From Aeromicrobium chenweiae (GTDB lineage: Bacteria; Actinomycetota; Actinomycetes; Propionibacteriales; Nocardioidaceae), in contig NZ_CP026952.1 of NCBI RefSeq assembly GCF_003065605.1, positions 186,001 to 250,000 on the forward strand: a DNA stretch of 64,000 bases. The letters are read 5' to 3'. Positions 49,884 through 58,873 of the stretch are shown piece by piece. Both the position numbers and the translations under genes were made by a program. A model generated the notes under the pieces. It was not told the origin of the DNA. It saw only the letters and a list, made by a program, of their open reading frames with translations, and did not search any database. Within the stretch, counting starts at the first letter, position 1, and the number at the start of each line of letters is the position of its first letter.

Positions 49884-51058
49884 CAGGACGCCCGTCCGGC
49901 GATGCGCTCGGCGAGCTCGGCGAGGCCGGACGCGACCGGTGCGGGCACGTCGCTCGTGCGGATCGCGTCCGCCCCCCGCGCCGTGAGCTCGGCGATCCGC
50001 TGCTCGACGAGGTCGAGGGCGCCGGTGCTCACCAGCACCTGCTGCAGTGCCGCGACGCCGGCGGCGTCCAGGTCGCGGTTGCCGAGACCGGCCTCCAGCA
50101 CCTCGCGGCCGGCCCGGTCCGCGCGGTCCCGCGCGACGAGCACCAGGAGCGTCTTCTTGCCCTCGCGGAGGTCGTCGCCGACCGGCTTGCCGGTGCGGGT
50201 CTCGTCGCCGAAGACCCCGAGGACGTCGTCGCGGAGCTGGAACGCCTCGCCGACCGGCAGCCCGTACGCCGAGCAGGCGCGCAGCAGGTCCGGACCGGCT
50301 CCCGCGGCCGCCCCGCCGAGCATCAACGGGTGCTCGACGGTGTACTTCGCGCTCTTGAACTGCAGCACGGTGCGCGCCGCGTCCACCGTGGTGTGGTCGC
50401 GCGACTGCTCGAGCACGTCGAGGTACTGGCCGGCGACGACCTGCGTCCGCATGAGGTTGTAGATCCTGCGAGCCGCGACGTGCCGGGCCGGTGCGAGGAG
50501 GCTGCCGTCCAGGAGCTCGTCGGACCAGGTCAGGCACAGGTCGCCGACCAGCAGGGCGGCTCCGTTGCCGAACTCGGCGGCGTCGCCCCGCAGCCCGCCG
50601 CGCCGGTGCTGGCCCGCGAACGCCGTGTGGACGGTGGGGACGCCGCGGCGGGTCGCGCTGTGGTCCATCAGGTCGTCGTGCACCAACGCGGCGAGGTGGA
50701 ACAGCTCCAGCGCCGCGGCGACGTCGACCGTGGCGTCGGTGACGGGGGTGCCGGTCGCCCGCCAGCCCCAGTACCCGAAGGTGGCGCGCAGCCGCTTGCC
50801 GCCGCGGGCCACCTCGCGGAGGATCCGGGTCACGGGCTGCAGGTCGGGACTCACCTCGAGCAGGAGGCTGGACCGCGCTGCCAGGAACGTGTCGAGACGC
50901 GCCTCGACACGCTCGAGGAATGCGGCGGCGTCCGCCACCTCCGCGAGGTCCTCGCGCTGGCGTGGCGCGGCGTGCTCAGCCGTCGCGGTCATGATGGGTC
51001 GTGGTCCGGCACGTGCTTCCTCGTCGGTCGGTGAGGAGCACCCCTCCTGCGGAGGCAT
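49883..51058 (-). CDS. crtE: Geranylgeranyl diphosphate synthase (polyprenyl synthetase)
   Basis: 391 residues from ATG 51058. Aspartate-rich motifs D128-D-L-M-D132 (VHDDLMD) and QLRDDVLGVFGD further on bind the diphosphate/Mg2+; GGKRLRATFGYW precedes the first. Makes GGPP for CrtB. I chose 51058 because GGAGGGAG lies 9 nt upstream. The alternative ATG 50992 gives a 369-residue protein without a ribosome binding site, but it overlaps the stop of a 34-codon open frame with a perfect AGGAGG. First gene of the crtE-crtI-crtB operon. Confidence 0.93.
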   Translation of the reverse strand: MPPQEGCSSPTDEEARAGPRPIMTATAEHAAPRQREDLAEVADAAAFLERVEARLDTFLAARSSLLLEVSPDLQPVTRILREVARGGKRLRATFGYWGWRATGTPVTDATVDVAAALELFHLAALVHDDLMDHSATRRGVPTVHTAFAGQHRRGGLRGDAAEFGNGAALLVGDLCLTWSDELLDGSLLAPARHVAARRIYNLMRTQVVAGQYLDVLEQSRDHTTVDAARTVLQFKSAKYTVEHPLMLGGAAAGAGPDLLRACSAYGLPVGEAFQLRDDVLGVFGDETRTGKPVGDDLREGKKTLLVLVARDRADRAGREVLEAGLGNRDLDAAGVAALQQVLVSTGALDLVEQRIAELTARGADAIRTSDVPAPVASGLAELAERIAGRAS

Positions 51059-51093
51059 GCTCGCGGTCTCCCTCCATCCTCAGCGAGGTGCAT
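50989..51093 (-). other. Possible 34-codon leader frame overlapping the crtE start
   Basis: ATG 51093 preceded by AGGAGG (51107-51102) with 8-nt spacing. The frame ends in a TGA that overlaps the ATG at 50992 (ATGA). The product would be basic and Pro/Arg-rich, without a known family. It competes with the crtE start at 51058 in another frame, so only one of the two layouts is likely to be used. Confidence 0.35.
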
Positions 51094-51121
51094 CGAGCGC
51101 GCCTCCTGAAATTGCTTCGAC

Positions 51122-51146
51122 GCTTGGGGAGGCGGTGTGCGGGTAA
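51122..51146 (+). promoter_or_regulatory. SigB-like promoter candidate for the DUF2243 gene
   Basis: GCTT (51122-51125), 15 nt, GGGTAA (51141-51146). Same layout as in front of the CsbD gene, but the last base differs from the C/T consensus. It lies 9 nt before the DUF2243 ATG. Confidence 0.35.
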
Positions 51147-51155
51147 TGGGGCGTC

Positions 51156-51665
51156 ATGCCCGCAGACGTGAAGGACCCGACCGCGCGACGTCTTCCCTCG
51201 CCTTGGGGTGGGCTCCTCATGGGCATCGGCCTGGGGGGCTTCGTGGACGGGATCGTGCTCCACCAGATCTTCCAGTGGCACCACATGCTGACCGACCAGG
51301 AGACGGACAAGACCGTCGCCGGGCTCGAGATCAACACGGTCGCCGACGGGTTCTTCCACCTCGCGACCTGGGTCTTCGTGCTCGCGGGCTCGATCGTCAT
51401 GCTGCGCAGCTGGCGCCACGGCCGGATGTCGCCGAACCTGCCGTTCCACCTGGGTCTGCTGCTGGCCGGGTGGGGCCTGTTCAACGTCGTCGAGGGCATC
51501 ATCGACCACCACGTCCTGCAGGTCCACCACGTCCGCGACGACCTCGGCGGTCCGCTGTCGTGGGACCTCGGTTTCCTGGCGTTCGGCGTCGCGTTGCTGG
51601 TCGTGGGGTGGTTGCTGTACCGCCGGGGTGCCGAGCGGATGCGCCGCAGGAGCGTCCGGGCGTAG
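51156..51665 (+). CDS. DUF2243-family membrane protein
   Basis: 169 residues, four membrane spans. Family motifs: GGFVDGIVLHQIFQWHHML (about 27-45) and NVVEGIIDHHVLQVHHVRDD (about 111-130), both with paired His residues that could bind metal. Function unknown. Divergent from crtE with a shared 97-bp region. A SigB-like box is suggested upstream. Confidence 0.88.
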   Translation: MPADVKDPTARRLPSPWGGLLMGIGLGGFVDGIVLHQIFQWHHMLTDQETDKTVAGLEINTVADGFFHLATWVFVLAGSIVMLRSWRHGRMSPNLPFHLGLLLAGWGLFNVVEGIIDHHVLQVHHVRDDLGGPLSWDLGFLAFGVALLVVGWLLYRRGAERMRRRSVRA

Positions 51666-52139
51666 CTGCGCGGCCACGTTACGGTCGAGCCTTGTCTCTC
51701 GGGCGAACAGATGCGTGGCCGGTGACCCGTTCTGGAGCACGGTCCGGCCCGAGAATCCTGACCTCGACCTGATTGTCTCGTCGGGCCATCGCCGCTGGAT
51801 TGCCCGGCCCGACGCCGAAGGGCCCTTCGGGCCCGACCCGACCCCCGGTCTGATCGTCCCCGGTCTCCCGGCGCGGGCAGGTCAGGCGTACGTCGTCCAG
51901 AAGGCCCGCGGGAGTCCGGGGGTCATCCCGTCCATCGAGGGCGGCTGTGTGAGGGGCTCAAGGACGATGATGTCCGACAGTTGCCGCCGAGCGCCGGGAC
52001 GATCTGGACCTGTCCATCTCGTCCTGGGGAGGAGGACAGGCACCCCTCGTCGTATTCAGCGAGAGACGTCGGTCTGGGGCGTAGACTAAGTGTGAGGGCG
52101 CCGCTTTACAGTTGAACCTGAACTCAGTATAAGTAAAGT
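51666..52139. other. 474-bp region without a supported gene (left border of the catabolic block)
   Basis: Contains a 16-bp perfect palindrome CCGAAGGG-CCCTTCGG (51815-51830). One plus-strand frame carries GDPFWSTVRPENPDLDLI (from about 51720), which looks like the C-terminus of a small actinobacterial protein and may be a remnant; it has no start with a ribosome binding site. The last 35 bp hold the tetR promoter. Base composition and codon use change after this point. No tRNA, integrase or attachment repeat was found. Confidence 0.45.
52105..52133 (+). promoter_or_regulatory. Promoter of tetR with operator A
   Basis: TTTACA (52105-52110), 17 nt, TATAAG (52128-52133), then 6 nt to the ATG: a well-formed leaderless promoter. 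Operator A (52112-52133) is TTGAAC-CTGAACTCAG-TATAAG, one of four copies of the block's motif TTGAAY-N10-NTTCAA, and it covers the -10 box. Confidence 0.65.
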
Positions 52140-52814
52140 ATGGGTGACACAGACACGCCGTTGATCGAGCTGGAAGAGGGACTGTCACCGGAGAGTCCCT
52201 CCAAGGACAAGCCGCTAACGGCTAGGGGTGCACGCACCAGGGCCGCGCTGGTCGCTGCCGCCCGGGTCATCTTCGAACGTGACGGTTATCTTGATTGTCG
52301 TCTGACCGACATCACCGCGCAGGCCCGGTGCTCGACAGGCACGTTCTACACCTACTTCTCCAGCAAGGAGGAGGTCTTCGCCGCCGTGCTGGAAGCGTCG
52401 CAGAACGACATGCTCCACCCGGGCATGCCGCGTCTTGACCCAGGGCAGAGCTCTCACGTCGAGGTCATCGAGGCCAGCCACCGGGCCTATTTCGAGGCCT
52501 ACCGTCGCAACGCGAAACTCATGATGTTGTTGGAGCAAGTCGCCATGATCGACCCGAAGTTCCGCGAGATGCGCCGCCAACGAGGCAAGGTCTTCGGCGA
52601 GCGAAACGCCCGCGCCATTGCGGATCTGCAGCAGCGTGGCTTGGCAGACCCAAATTTGGATCCGTACATGGCGTCCATGGCACTTAACGGCATGGTCGGA
52701 CGCTTGGCGTATCACAATTTCGCTCTGGGAGACGACATGGAGTTCGAGGCCCTGGTCGACACTGCGACCAAACTGTGGGTCAACGCGCTGAAGATCGTCG
52801 CGACGCCAAGCTAA
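52140..52814 (+). CDS. TetR/AcrR-family regulator of the catabolic block
   Basis: 224 residues. HTH at about 33-80 (AARVIFERDGYLDCRLTDIT then STGTFYTYFSSKEEVF). The C-terminal ligand domain is helical and resembles that of regulators controlling acyl-CoA metabolism. A 25-residue acidic/Ser-rich extension precedes the HTH. Its promoter contains operator A, and three further copies lie in front of maoC, the first hydratase and the dehydrogenase. It is therefore the likely repressor of the whole block, released by an acyl-CoA or the substrate. Confidence 0.9.
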   Translation: MGDTDTPLIELEEGLSPESPSKDKPLTARGARTRAALVAAARVIFERDGYLDCRLTDITAQARCSTGTFYTYFSSKEEVFAAVLEASQNDMLHPGMPRLDPGQSSHVEVIEASHRAYFEAYRRNAKLMMLLEQVAMIDPKFREMRRQRGKVFGERNARAIADLQQRGLADPNLDPYMASMALNGMVGRLAYHNFALGDDMEFEALVDTATKLWVNALKIVATPS

Positions 52815-52823
52815 CGAACGTAC

Positions 52824-53312
52824 TCAGTGTGGGTGCGTGGCGTGCTCGGTCAAGCGCGCGACCTGCTCGGCGACGCAGAATGGTTTGTCGGCTCCCTCGC
52901 GCTCATAGCGTTGGGAGATCACGATATTCGCGGCTGTGCCGAGGTCGTCCACTCTCGAAACCGTCGCACGCATGCGAATCCGGGATCCCACAGGGAGTGG
53001 GGAGGGGAATCGGACCTTGTCGTACCCGTAGTTGAGGCTGTGAGCGAATCCGTCGAAGACGATCAGTTCTTCCATCAGGCCGGGTCCCAGTGAAAGCCCG
53101 AACAATCCGTGGGCGATTGTCGAGCCGAATTCGCTTTCGGCAGCACGCACCGGATCCACATGAATCCATTGATGATCGCCGGTGAGGTCGGCAAATCGGT
53201 CGATGTCTTCTTGGGTCACGTGATGCCAGGTGGTCGCGCCCAGATCGGCGCCGATTAGCTCTCGGAGGTCGGCAGTTGTCCTAGGGCGGAGGGGGCGGGC
53301 GAGTTCGATCAT
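52824..53312 (-). CDS. MaoC-family (R)-enoyl-CoA hydratase/dehydratase
   Basis: 162-residue single hot-dog domain. The hydratase-2 motif is present as DLTGDHQWIHVDPVRA (about 45-60, catalytic Asp and His) with FGSTIAHGLFGLSL following. Hydrates trans-2-enoyl-CoA to the (R)-3-hydroxyacyl form or the reverse. GAAGGAG precedes ATG 53312. Divergent from the first enoyl-CoA hydratase, with operators B and C between them. Confidence 0.87.
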   Translation of the reverse strand: MIELARPLRPRTTADLRELIGADLGATTWHHVTQEDIDRFADLTGDHQWIHVDPVRAAESEFGSTIAHGLFGLSLGPGLMEELIVFDGFAHSLNYGYDKVRFPSPLPVGSRIRMRATVSRVDDLGTAANIVISQRYEREGADKPFCVAEQVARLTEHATHPH

Positions 53313-53342
53313 GGCGTTCTCCTTCGGTCGCAAGGAACGTAC

Positions 53343-53364
53343 CTGAAGTTGATGTCGAGTTCAA
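53343..53364. promoter_or_regulatory. Operator B
   Basis: On the minus strand: TTGAAC-TCGACATCAA-CTTCAG. Matches the 22-bp motif in front of tetR. It lies 31 nt upstream of the maoC start and probably controls maoC. Confidence 0.65.
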
Positions 53365-53408
53365 TAGACCTCGTATCCATATAAAATCATTTCTGAGATC
53401 TTCTGGAA

Positions 53409-53430
53409 TTGAACTTGACACCGGGTTCAT
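53409..53430. promoter_or_regulatory. Operator C (with -35 box inside)
   Basis: TTGAAC-TTGACACCGG-GTTCAT: the most symmetrical copy. A perfect TTGACA (53415-53420) lies inside it and would be the -35 box of the hydratase/transport operon, so binding here would repress it. Confidence 0.65.
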
Positions 53431-53511
53431 GTGTGCGATCACATGGTGTGACGCACACCACGCAGCGCCGGCCTCTCGCCGGACCTGTCCAACCAGGAGG
53501 GTTCGTATCCC

Positions 53512-54372
53512 ATGAGCGAAACCGAGCAGCCAGCCACGGTTATGTACGAGATCCAGGACGGCGTCGTCACACTCACGCTCAATCGTCCAGACCGTCTGAA
53601 CGCCTGGACGCCCCTGATGCAGCAGGAGCTCTACGACTCCCTCGATCGCATCATGTCGGACCCCGATGCTCGGATTGTCGTGCTGACCGGCGCCGGCCGC
53701 GGTTTCTGCGGCGGTGCCGACATGTCCGTGCTGCAGGTCGCGAGCGCTGAGACCGAGAAGGGGAGCCGGCCACTCCTGGCGCCGATGTGGTTTCCCAAGC
53801 CGATCATCGCGGCGATCAACGGCCCCTGCGCCGGCATCGGGCTGCAGCTCGCACTGATGTGCGACGTGCGGATCGCGGCCCGTAACGCCAAGTTCACCAC
53901 TTCATTCGCGCGGCGCGGGCTCATCGCCGAGCACGGCCTGTCGTGGCTGCTGCCCAAGATCACAACCATGGCGACGGCTATGGAACTCCTGCTCTCGGCT
54001 CGCGTCTTCCTCGCCGAAGAGGCCAAGGAGCTCGGCGTGATCCACCAGGTCGCCGACGAGGGGAACGCGCTCGCCGCCGCTCTCGAGTACGCCCACGACC
54101 TCGCCGACAACGTCTCGCCGACCTCGATGGCCGTCATCAAGTGGCAGATGTACAACCATGCTGACGCGCCGCTCCTCGATGTCGTCGATGACTCAGACGT
54201 CCTGATGTTCGAGTCGCTCGAGCGACCCGACCTGGCCGAGGGAGTCGCGAGCTTCATGGAGAAGCGCAAGCCGAACTTCCCGCCAGTGCTGATGGCGCAC
54301 GTGCCAGCCAACACCCGCGTGCTCGGCACGAAGCCCGACTCCCTCGATGCCGAATCCGACCTCCGTGTCTGA
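53512..54372 (+). CDS. Enoyl-CoA hydratase/isomerase (crotonase family), copy 1
   Basis: 286 residues. Crotonase oxyanion-hole segments are LTGAGRGFCGGADMS (about 58-72) and NGPCAGIGLQLALMCDVRIA (about 103-122). The usual catalytic Glu at the second acid position is not obvious: ARRGLIAEHGLSWLLPK (about 136-152) carries Glu and His there. Adds water to enoyl-CoA or isomerises it. AGGAGG precedes the ATG. The following permease gene overlaps its 3' end by 26 bp. Confidence 0.9.
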   Translation: MSETEQPATVMYEIQDGVVTLTLNRPDRLNAWTPLMQQELYDSLDRIMSDPDARIVVLTGAGRGFCGGADMSVLQVASAETEKGSRPLLAPMWFPKPIIAAINGPCAGIGLQLALMCDVRIAARNAKFTTSFARRGLIAEHGLSWLLPKITTMATAMELLLSARVFLAEEAKELGVIHQVADEGNALAAALEYAHDLADNVSPTSMAVIKWQMYNHADAPLLDVVDDSDVLMFESLERPDLAEGVASFMEKRKPNFPPVLMAHVPANTRVLGTKPDSLDAESDLRV

Positions 54373-55291
54373 GGTGGTCGCCGTCACGCCTCGGCGGCCG
54401 GTACGCAGGAACCGGTTCACGGCGTACCTGTTTGTCGCTCCGGCTGCGATATATCTGCTGGTTCTGATGGCATACCCGCTGTTTGAGGGCCTCCGCCTCA
54501 GCTTCACCGACACGAACTTGCTCAACCCGCGGGGCGGTGAGTACGTCGGAACGGAGAACTACTCCGAGCTGTTCTCGGACCCCGCCTTCTGGCGCACGCT
54601 GCGGATCACCTTGATCTACACGATCGTCAGCGTGGTCGGAGCCATCGGCGTCGGACTGCTGGCCGCCCTCGGCATGAACCGGTTGACCGGCCGTAGTCGG
54701 CTCCTTCGCGGACTGGTCATCATCCCGTGGGCCGCCCCGATGATCCCTGTCGCCCTGATCTCCGCATGGATCTTCGACAACCAGTACGGCGTGCTGAACT
54801 GGTTCGTCACCAAGGTCGGGATCAGCGACGGCTACGTCCAGTGGCTCGACAACGAGCACACCGCCCTGCCGTCCATCCTGGCCGTCACGATCTGGCGGGT
54901 CTTCCCCTTCTCCGCCGTCATCCTCCTGGCCGCCTTGCAGGGCGTCTCGGCCGATCTGTACGAGGCCGCACGCATCGATGGGACGAGTCGGATGAACGTG
55001 TTCAAGCACATCACGCTGCCGGCGATCCGTCCCACCCTCGGTGTCCTGACGTTGTTTGTCACGATCTGGTCGCTGCGTCGTTTCGACCTGATCTGGGTGC
55101 TGACCGAGGGCGGCCCTCTGGGCTCGACCAACACCTTGGTGATCGACCTGTACAAGACGGCGTTCCGGAACTCGCATCTCGGGCTGGGATCCGCGATCGG
55201 TGTCGTCGGCTTTGCCATCTCCACCTCTGTCACGGCGGTGTACTTCCTGCTCGCCGCCCGTAGAGCCCGAGCGACTGGAGCGAACGCATGA
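54347..55291 (+). CDS. ABC importer permease (MalF/UgpA-like)
   Basis: 314 residues, six membrane spans; EAA loop at YEAARIDGTSRMNVFKHITL (about 205-224). Belongs to the carbohydrate uptake (CUT1) type. ATG 54347 overlaps the hydratase gene; a GTG at 54365 is the alternative. Partner of the next gene. Sugar-type permeases also import polyols, osmolytes and some aromatic or terpenoid glycosides, so the substrate is open. Confidence 0.9.
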   Translation: MPNPTSVSEVVAVTPRRPVRRNRFTAYLFVAPAAIYLLVLMAYPLFEGLRLSFTDTNLLNPRGGEYVGTENYSELFSDPAFWRTLRITLIYTIVSVVGAIGVGLLAALGMNRLTGRSRLLRGLVIIPWAAPMIPVALISAWIFDNQYGVLNWFVTKVGISDGYVQWLDNEHTALPSILAVTIWRVFPFSAVILLAALQGVSADLYEAARIDGTSRMNVFKHITLPAIRPTLGVLTLFVTIWSLRRFDLIWVLTEGGPLGSTNTLVIDLYKTAFRNSHLGLGSAIGVVGFAISTSVTAVYFLLAARRARATGANA

Positions 55292-56193
55292 CCACCATTG
55301 CGGAAAGCCAGCCCGCGAGCCGTACGACTCCGCCACTCGCGGCTGCACCCCGGCCACGGCGCCGCATCGGCAAGCTCACGCGCCGCGCGGTGACGACGAT
55401 CGTGATCCTGGTCGGCATCCTGCTCGTGCTGTTCCCGGTCTACTGGATGTTCGTGACATCGCTGACGACGGACAAGGATCTGACCAGCAGCAGCCCGAGA
55501 TTCTTCCCCGACTTCTCCCGCTTGGGTATCTATAAGGACGTCCTCGCGGACACCCAGATCTTGAAGTGGTTGGGCAACAGCGCGGTCATCGCGATCGGCA
55601 CGGCCGTCTGCACCATGGTGCTCGGGTTCTTCGCGGCATACGCGCTGTCCCGCTATCGCTTCAAGGGACAGTCCTTGTTCGGCTTCGCGCTGTTCGCGAC
55701 GCAGATGCTGCCCGAGGCGCTTCTGGTCGTGCCGTTCTACGCGCTGTTCGTCAGCCTCGGCCTCCTCAACAACCTCGGTGGACTCGTGCTCGTGCACACC
55801 GCCTTCGTGATGCCGGTCGTCGTCTTCCTGCTCAAGAGCGCGATCGACGGCGTGCCGGTGGAGATCGAGGAGAGCGCCAAGATGGACGGGGCCAGCTCGC
55901 TGACCACCGCGACCCTGGTCGTTGCGCCCCTGATCGCGCCGTCGCTGGCGGCGGGCGCCATCGTCGCCTTCTTCTACGGCTGGGACGAGTTCCTGTTCGC
56001 CTCAACCTTCATCACCGATGAGGGCGCCCGGCCTGCGTCGGTGGGGCTCGCCTCGTTCATCGGCGAGTACCTCGTACCGATCAACACCGTGATGGCTGCA
56101 TCGGCGATCTACACCCTGCCTGCCATTGCCTTCTTCGTGCTGCTCCAGCGGTACGTCGTCAGCGGCCTCATTTCCGGCTCCATCAAGGGATAA
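55288..56193 (+). CDS. ABC importer permease (MalG/UgpE-like)
   Basis: 301 residues, six membrane spans. The MalG signature at IEESAKMDGASSLTTATLVV (about 192-211) contacts the ATPase, and YWMFVTSLTTDKDLTSSSPR follows the first span. The ATG overlaps the MalF-like stop (ATGA). Confidence 0.9.
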   Translation: MTTIAESQPASRTTPPLAAAPRPRRRIGKLTRRAVTTIVILVGILLVLFPVYWMFVTSLTTDKDLTSSSPRFFPDFSRLGIYKDVLADTQILKWLGNSAVIAIGTAVCTMVLGFFAAYALSRYRFKGQSLFGFALFATQMLPEALLVVPFYALFVSLGLLNNLGGLVLVHTAFVMPVVVFLLKSAIDGVPVEIEESAKMDGASSLTTATLVVAPLIAPSLAAGAIVAFFYGWDEFLFASTFITDEGARPASVGLASFIGEYLVPINTVMAASAIYTLPAIAFFVLLQRYVVSGLISGSIKG

Positions 56194-56196
56194 GTG

Positions 56197-57456
<1,260 letters not shown>

Positions 57457-57484
57457 CAGCGGACGTCGATCGACGCCCGCCAGC

Positions 57485-57523
57485 GCAGTGTGCATCAACA
57501 ACCACGCAGTGCATCAACAACCA
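57485..57523. repeat. Two direct repeats upstream of the binding protein gene
   Basis: GCAGTGTGCATCAACAACCA (57485-57504) and GCAGTGCATCAACAACCA (57506-57523). The 21-bp spacing puts both on the same face of the helix. They lie 15 nt before the binding-protein start and may be a regulatory site or a recent duplication. Confidence 0.65.
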
Positions 57524-57538
57524 ATCTAGGGAGTAGAC

Positions 57539-58795
57539 ATGCGGAAAAGAATTTTGGGCACAGTGCTAGCGGCGGGGGCGCTGGTCCTCGCTGGATGCGG
57601 CGGTGGGTCCGACTCCAAGGAGAGCTCAGGCCCCGTGGAGATCACCTTCAGCCACTGGGCGCTGACAGCGCCGCCGTTCGGCACCTTCACCAAGATCATG
57701 GACGACTTCAATGCTTCGCAGAGCAAGTACGTCATTAAGGCCATCAACGCGCCGTATGAGGGCTATCACGACACGATCTTCACCCAGATCGGTGCGGGCA
57801 AGGGACCGACCATCGCCGGCGTCGAGGAGTCCGAGTTCGGCCGCGCCGTCGAGGCCGGCCTGACCACCGACCTGACCGACAAGGTCGACGTGCCGTCTGA
57901 CGGCCTGGTTGCGTACGACAAGACGCTCTTCGACGGCGACAAGCGGATGGGCGTGGTGTTCACGGCGAGTCCGTACCAGATGCTGGTGAACCGTCCCGCG
58001 CTCGACAAGCTCGGGCTCAAGGTCCCCACGACGTACGACGAGTTCCTTGCGACCGCCAAGGCCGCGACCAAGGGCAAGGACAACTTCGGCTTCGCCTTCC
58101 GGCACACCTCGTCCGACACCACCGGGTGGTTTGTCGACCTGACCAACTGGCTGTACGGGTCGGGGGGCTCCTGGACCGATGAGTCGGGCAAGCCGACGCT
58201 TGACTCTCCCGAGGCCGTCGCGACTGTGAAGCGGATGAAGACCTTCATTGACGACAAGATCATCCCGGTGGGAGCCGACGCTCCGACCTACCGCCGCGCC
58301 TTCGGCGAGGGCAAGATCCCGATGGTCATCGAGGCCCTGCCACTGGCCGGGATCATGGCCGCCCAGACGCCCGCCCTGGCCGAGGGGCTCGAGGTGCACC
58401 CGTTGCCTTTCGGCTCCGACCAGTACCTGAACATCTACCACGCTGCCTTCGTCAACAAGAACGCGAGCGACGAGGAGAAGAAGGGCGCCGAGGCGTTCCT
58501 CAGCTACATGCTGACCGATGACGTCCAGCAGAAGATGCTGGACACGATGGGTGGAGCACTCGGGGCGACTGACGCTCCCTTCTCCTCGGCGACCGACACC
58601 TCGAGCCCATGGCTGAAGGACTTCTCGCAGACGGCCGGCGCCGTGAACGAGACGCCGGTGGGCGCCGAGTCCGAGTTCGCAGCCTTCCGTCAGATTTTGC
58701 TCGACCAGGTCGAGAAGATCTTCGCGGGTCAGGTCTCGGCCGAGGACGGTCTGGCCGAAGCGCAGAAGCAGGCGGTCGAGCTCCTCGACAAGTAA
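57539..58795 (+). CDS. ABC importer substrate-binding lipoprotein (family 1)
   Basis: 418 residues. Lipoprotein signal with lipobox LAGC at the end of LAAGALVLAGC (Cys about 20). Mature sequence is a family 1 solute-binding fold (THW-type opening EITFSHWALTAPPFGTF; EGLEVHPLPFGSDQYLNIYH in the hinge). Delivers the substrate to the MalF/MalG-like permeases. Start ATG after CTAGGGAGTAG. The only importer gene with its own leader region. Followed by a 19-bp hairpin. Confidence 0.92.
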   Translation: MRKRILGTVLAAGALVLAGCGGGSDSKESSGPVEITFSHWALTAPPFGTFTKIMDDFNASQSKYVIKAINAPYEGYHDTIFTQIGAGKGPTIAGVEESEFGRAVEAGLTTDLTDKVDVPSDGLVAYDKTLFDGDKRMGVVFTASPYQMLVNRPALDKLGLKVPTTYDEFLATAKAATKGKDNFGFAFRHTSSDTTGWFVDLTNWLYGSGGSWTDESGKPTLDSPEAVATVKRMKTFIDDKIIPVGADAPTYRRAFGEGKIPMVIEALPLAGIMAAQTPALAEGLEVHPLPFGSDQYLNIYHAAFVNKNASDEEKKGAEAFLSYMLTDDVQQKMLDTMGGALGATDAPFSSATDTSSPWLKDFSQTAGAVNETPVGAESEFAAFRQILLDQVEKIFAGQVSAEDGLAEAQKQAVELLDK

Positions 58796-58811
58796 GGCCC
58801 CGCACGGTGGA

Positions 58812-58852
58812 GCGGATGGTGTCGCCGCCCGATGGGCGGCGACACCATCCGC
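58812..58852. terminator. 19-bp perfect hairpin after the binding protein
   Basis: Arms 58812-58830 and 58834-58852 (core GATGGTGTCGCCGCCC) pair fully around the loop GAT. No T-run. It could terminate, or stabilise the binding-protein mRNA so that more of it is made than of the permeases. Confidence 0.75.
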
Positions 58853-58873
58853 AGACAGAAGAGGTGTTCGGAC

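Noticed and set aside
51815-51830. 16-bp palindrome as an attachment site or origin
   Set aside because: Single copy, GC-rich, no integrase, tRNA or repeat partner; listed only as structure in the gap.
51628-52089. 153-residue open frame in the junction region
   Set aside because: Overlaps the end of the DUF2243 gene in another frame, lacks a ribosome binding site, and only a short segment looks protein-like; at best a remnant.
57485-57523. CRISPR-like repeats
   Set aside because: Only two units with a 1-bp gap; no spacers or cas genes.
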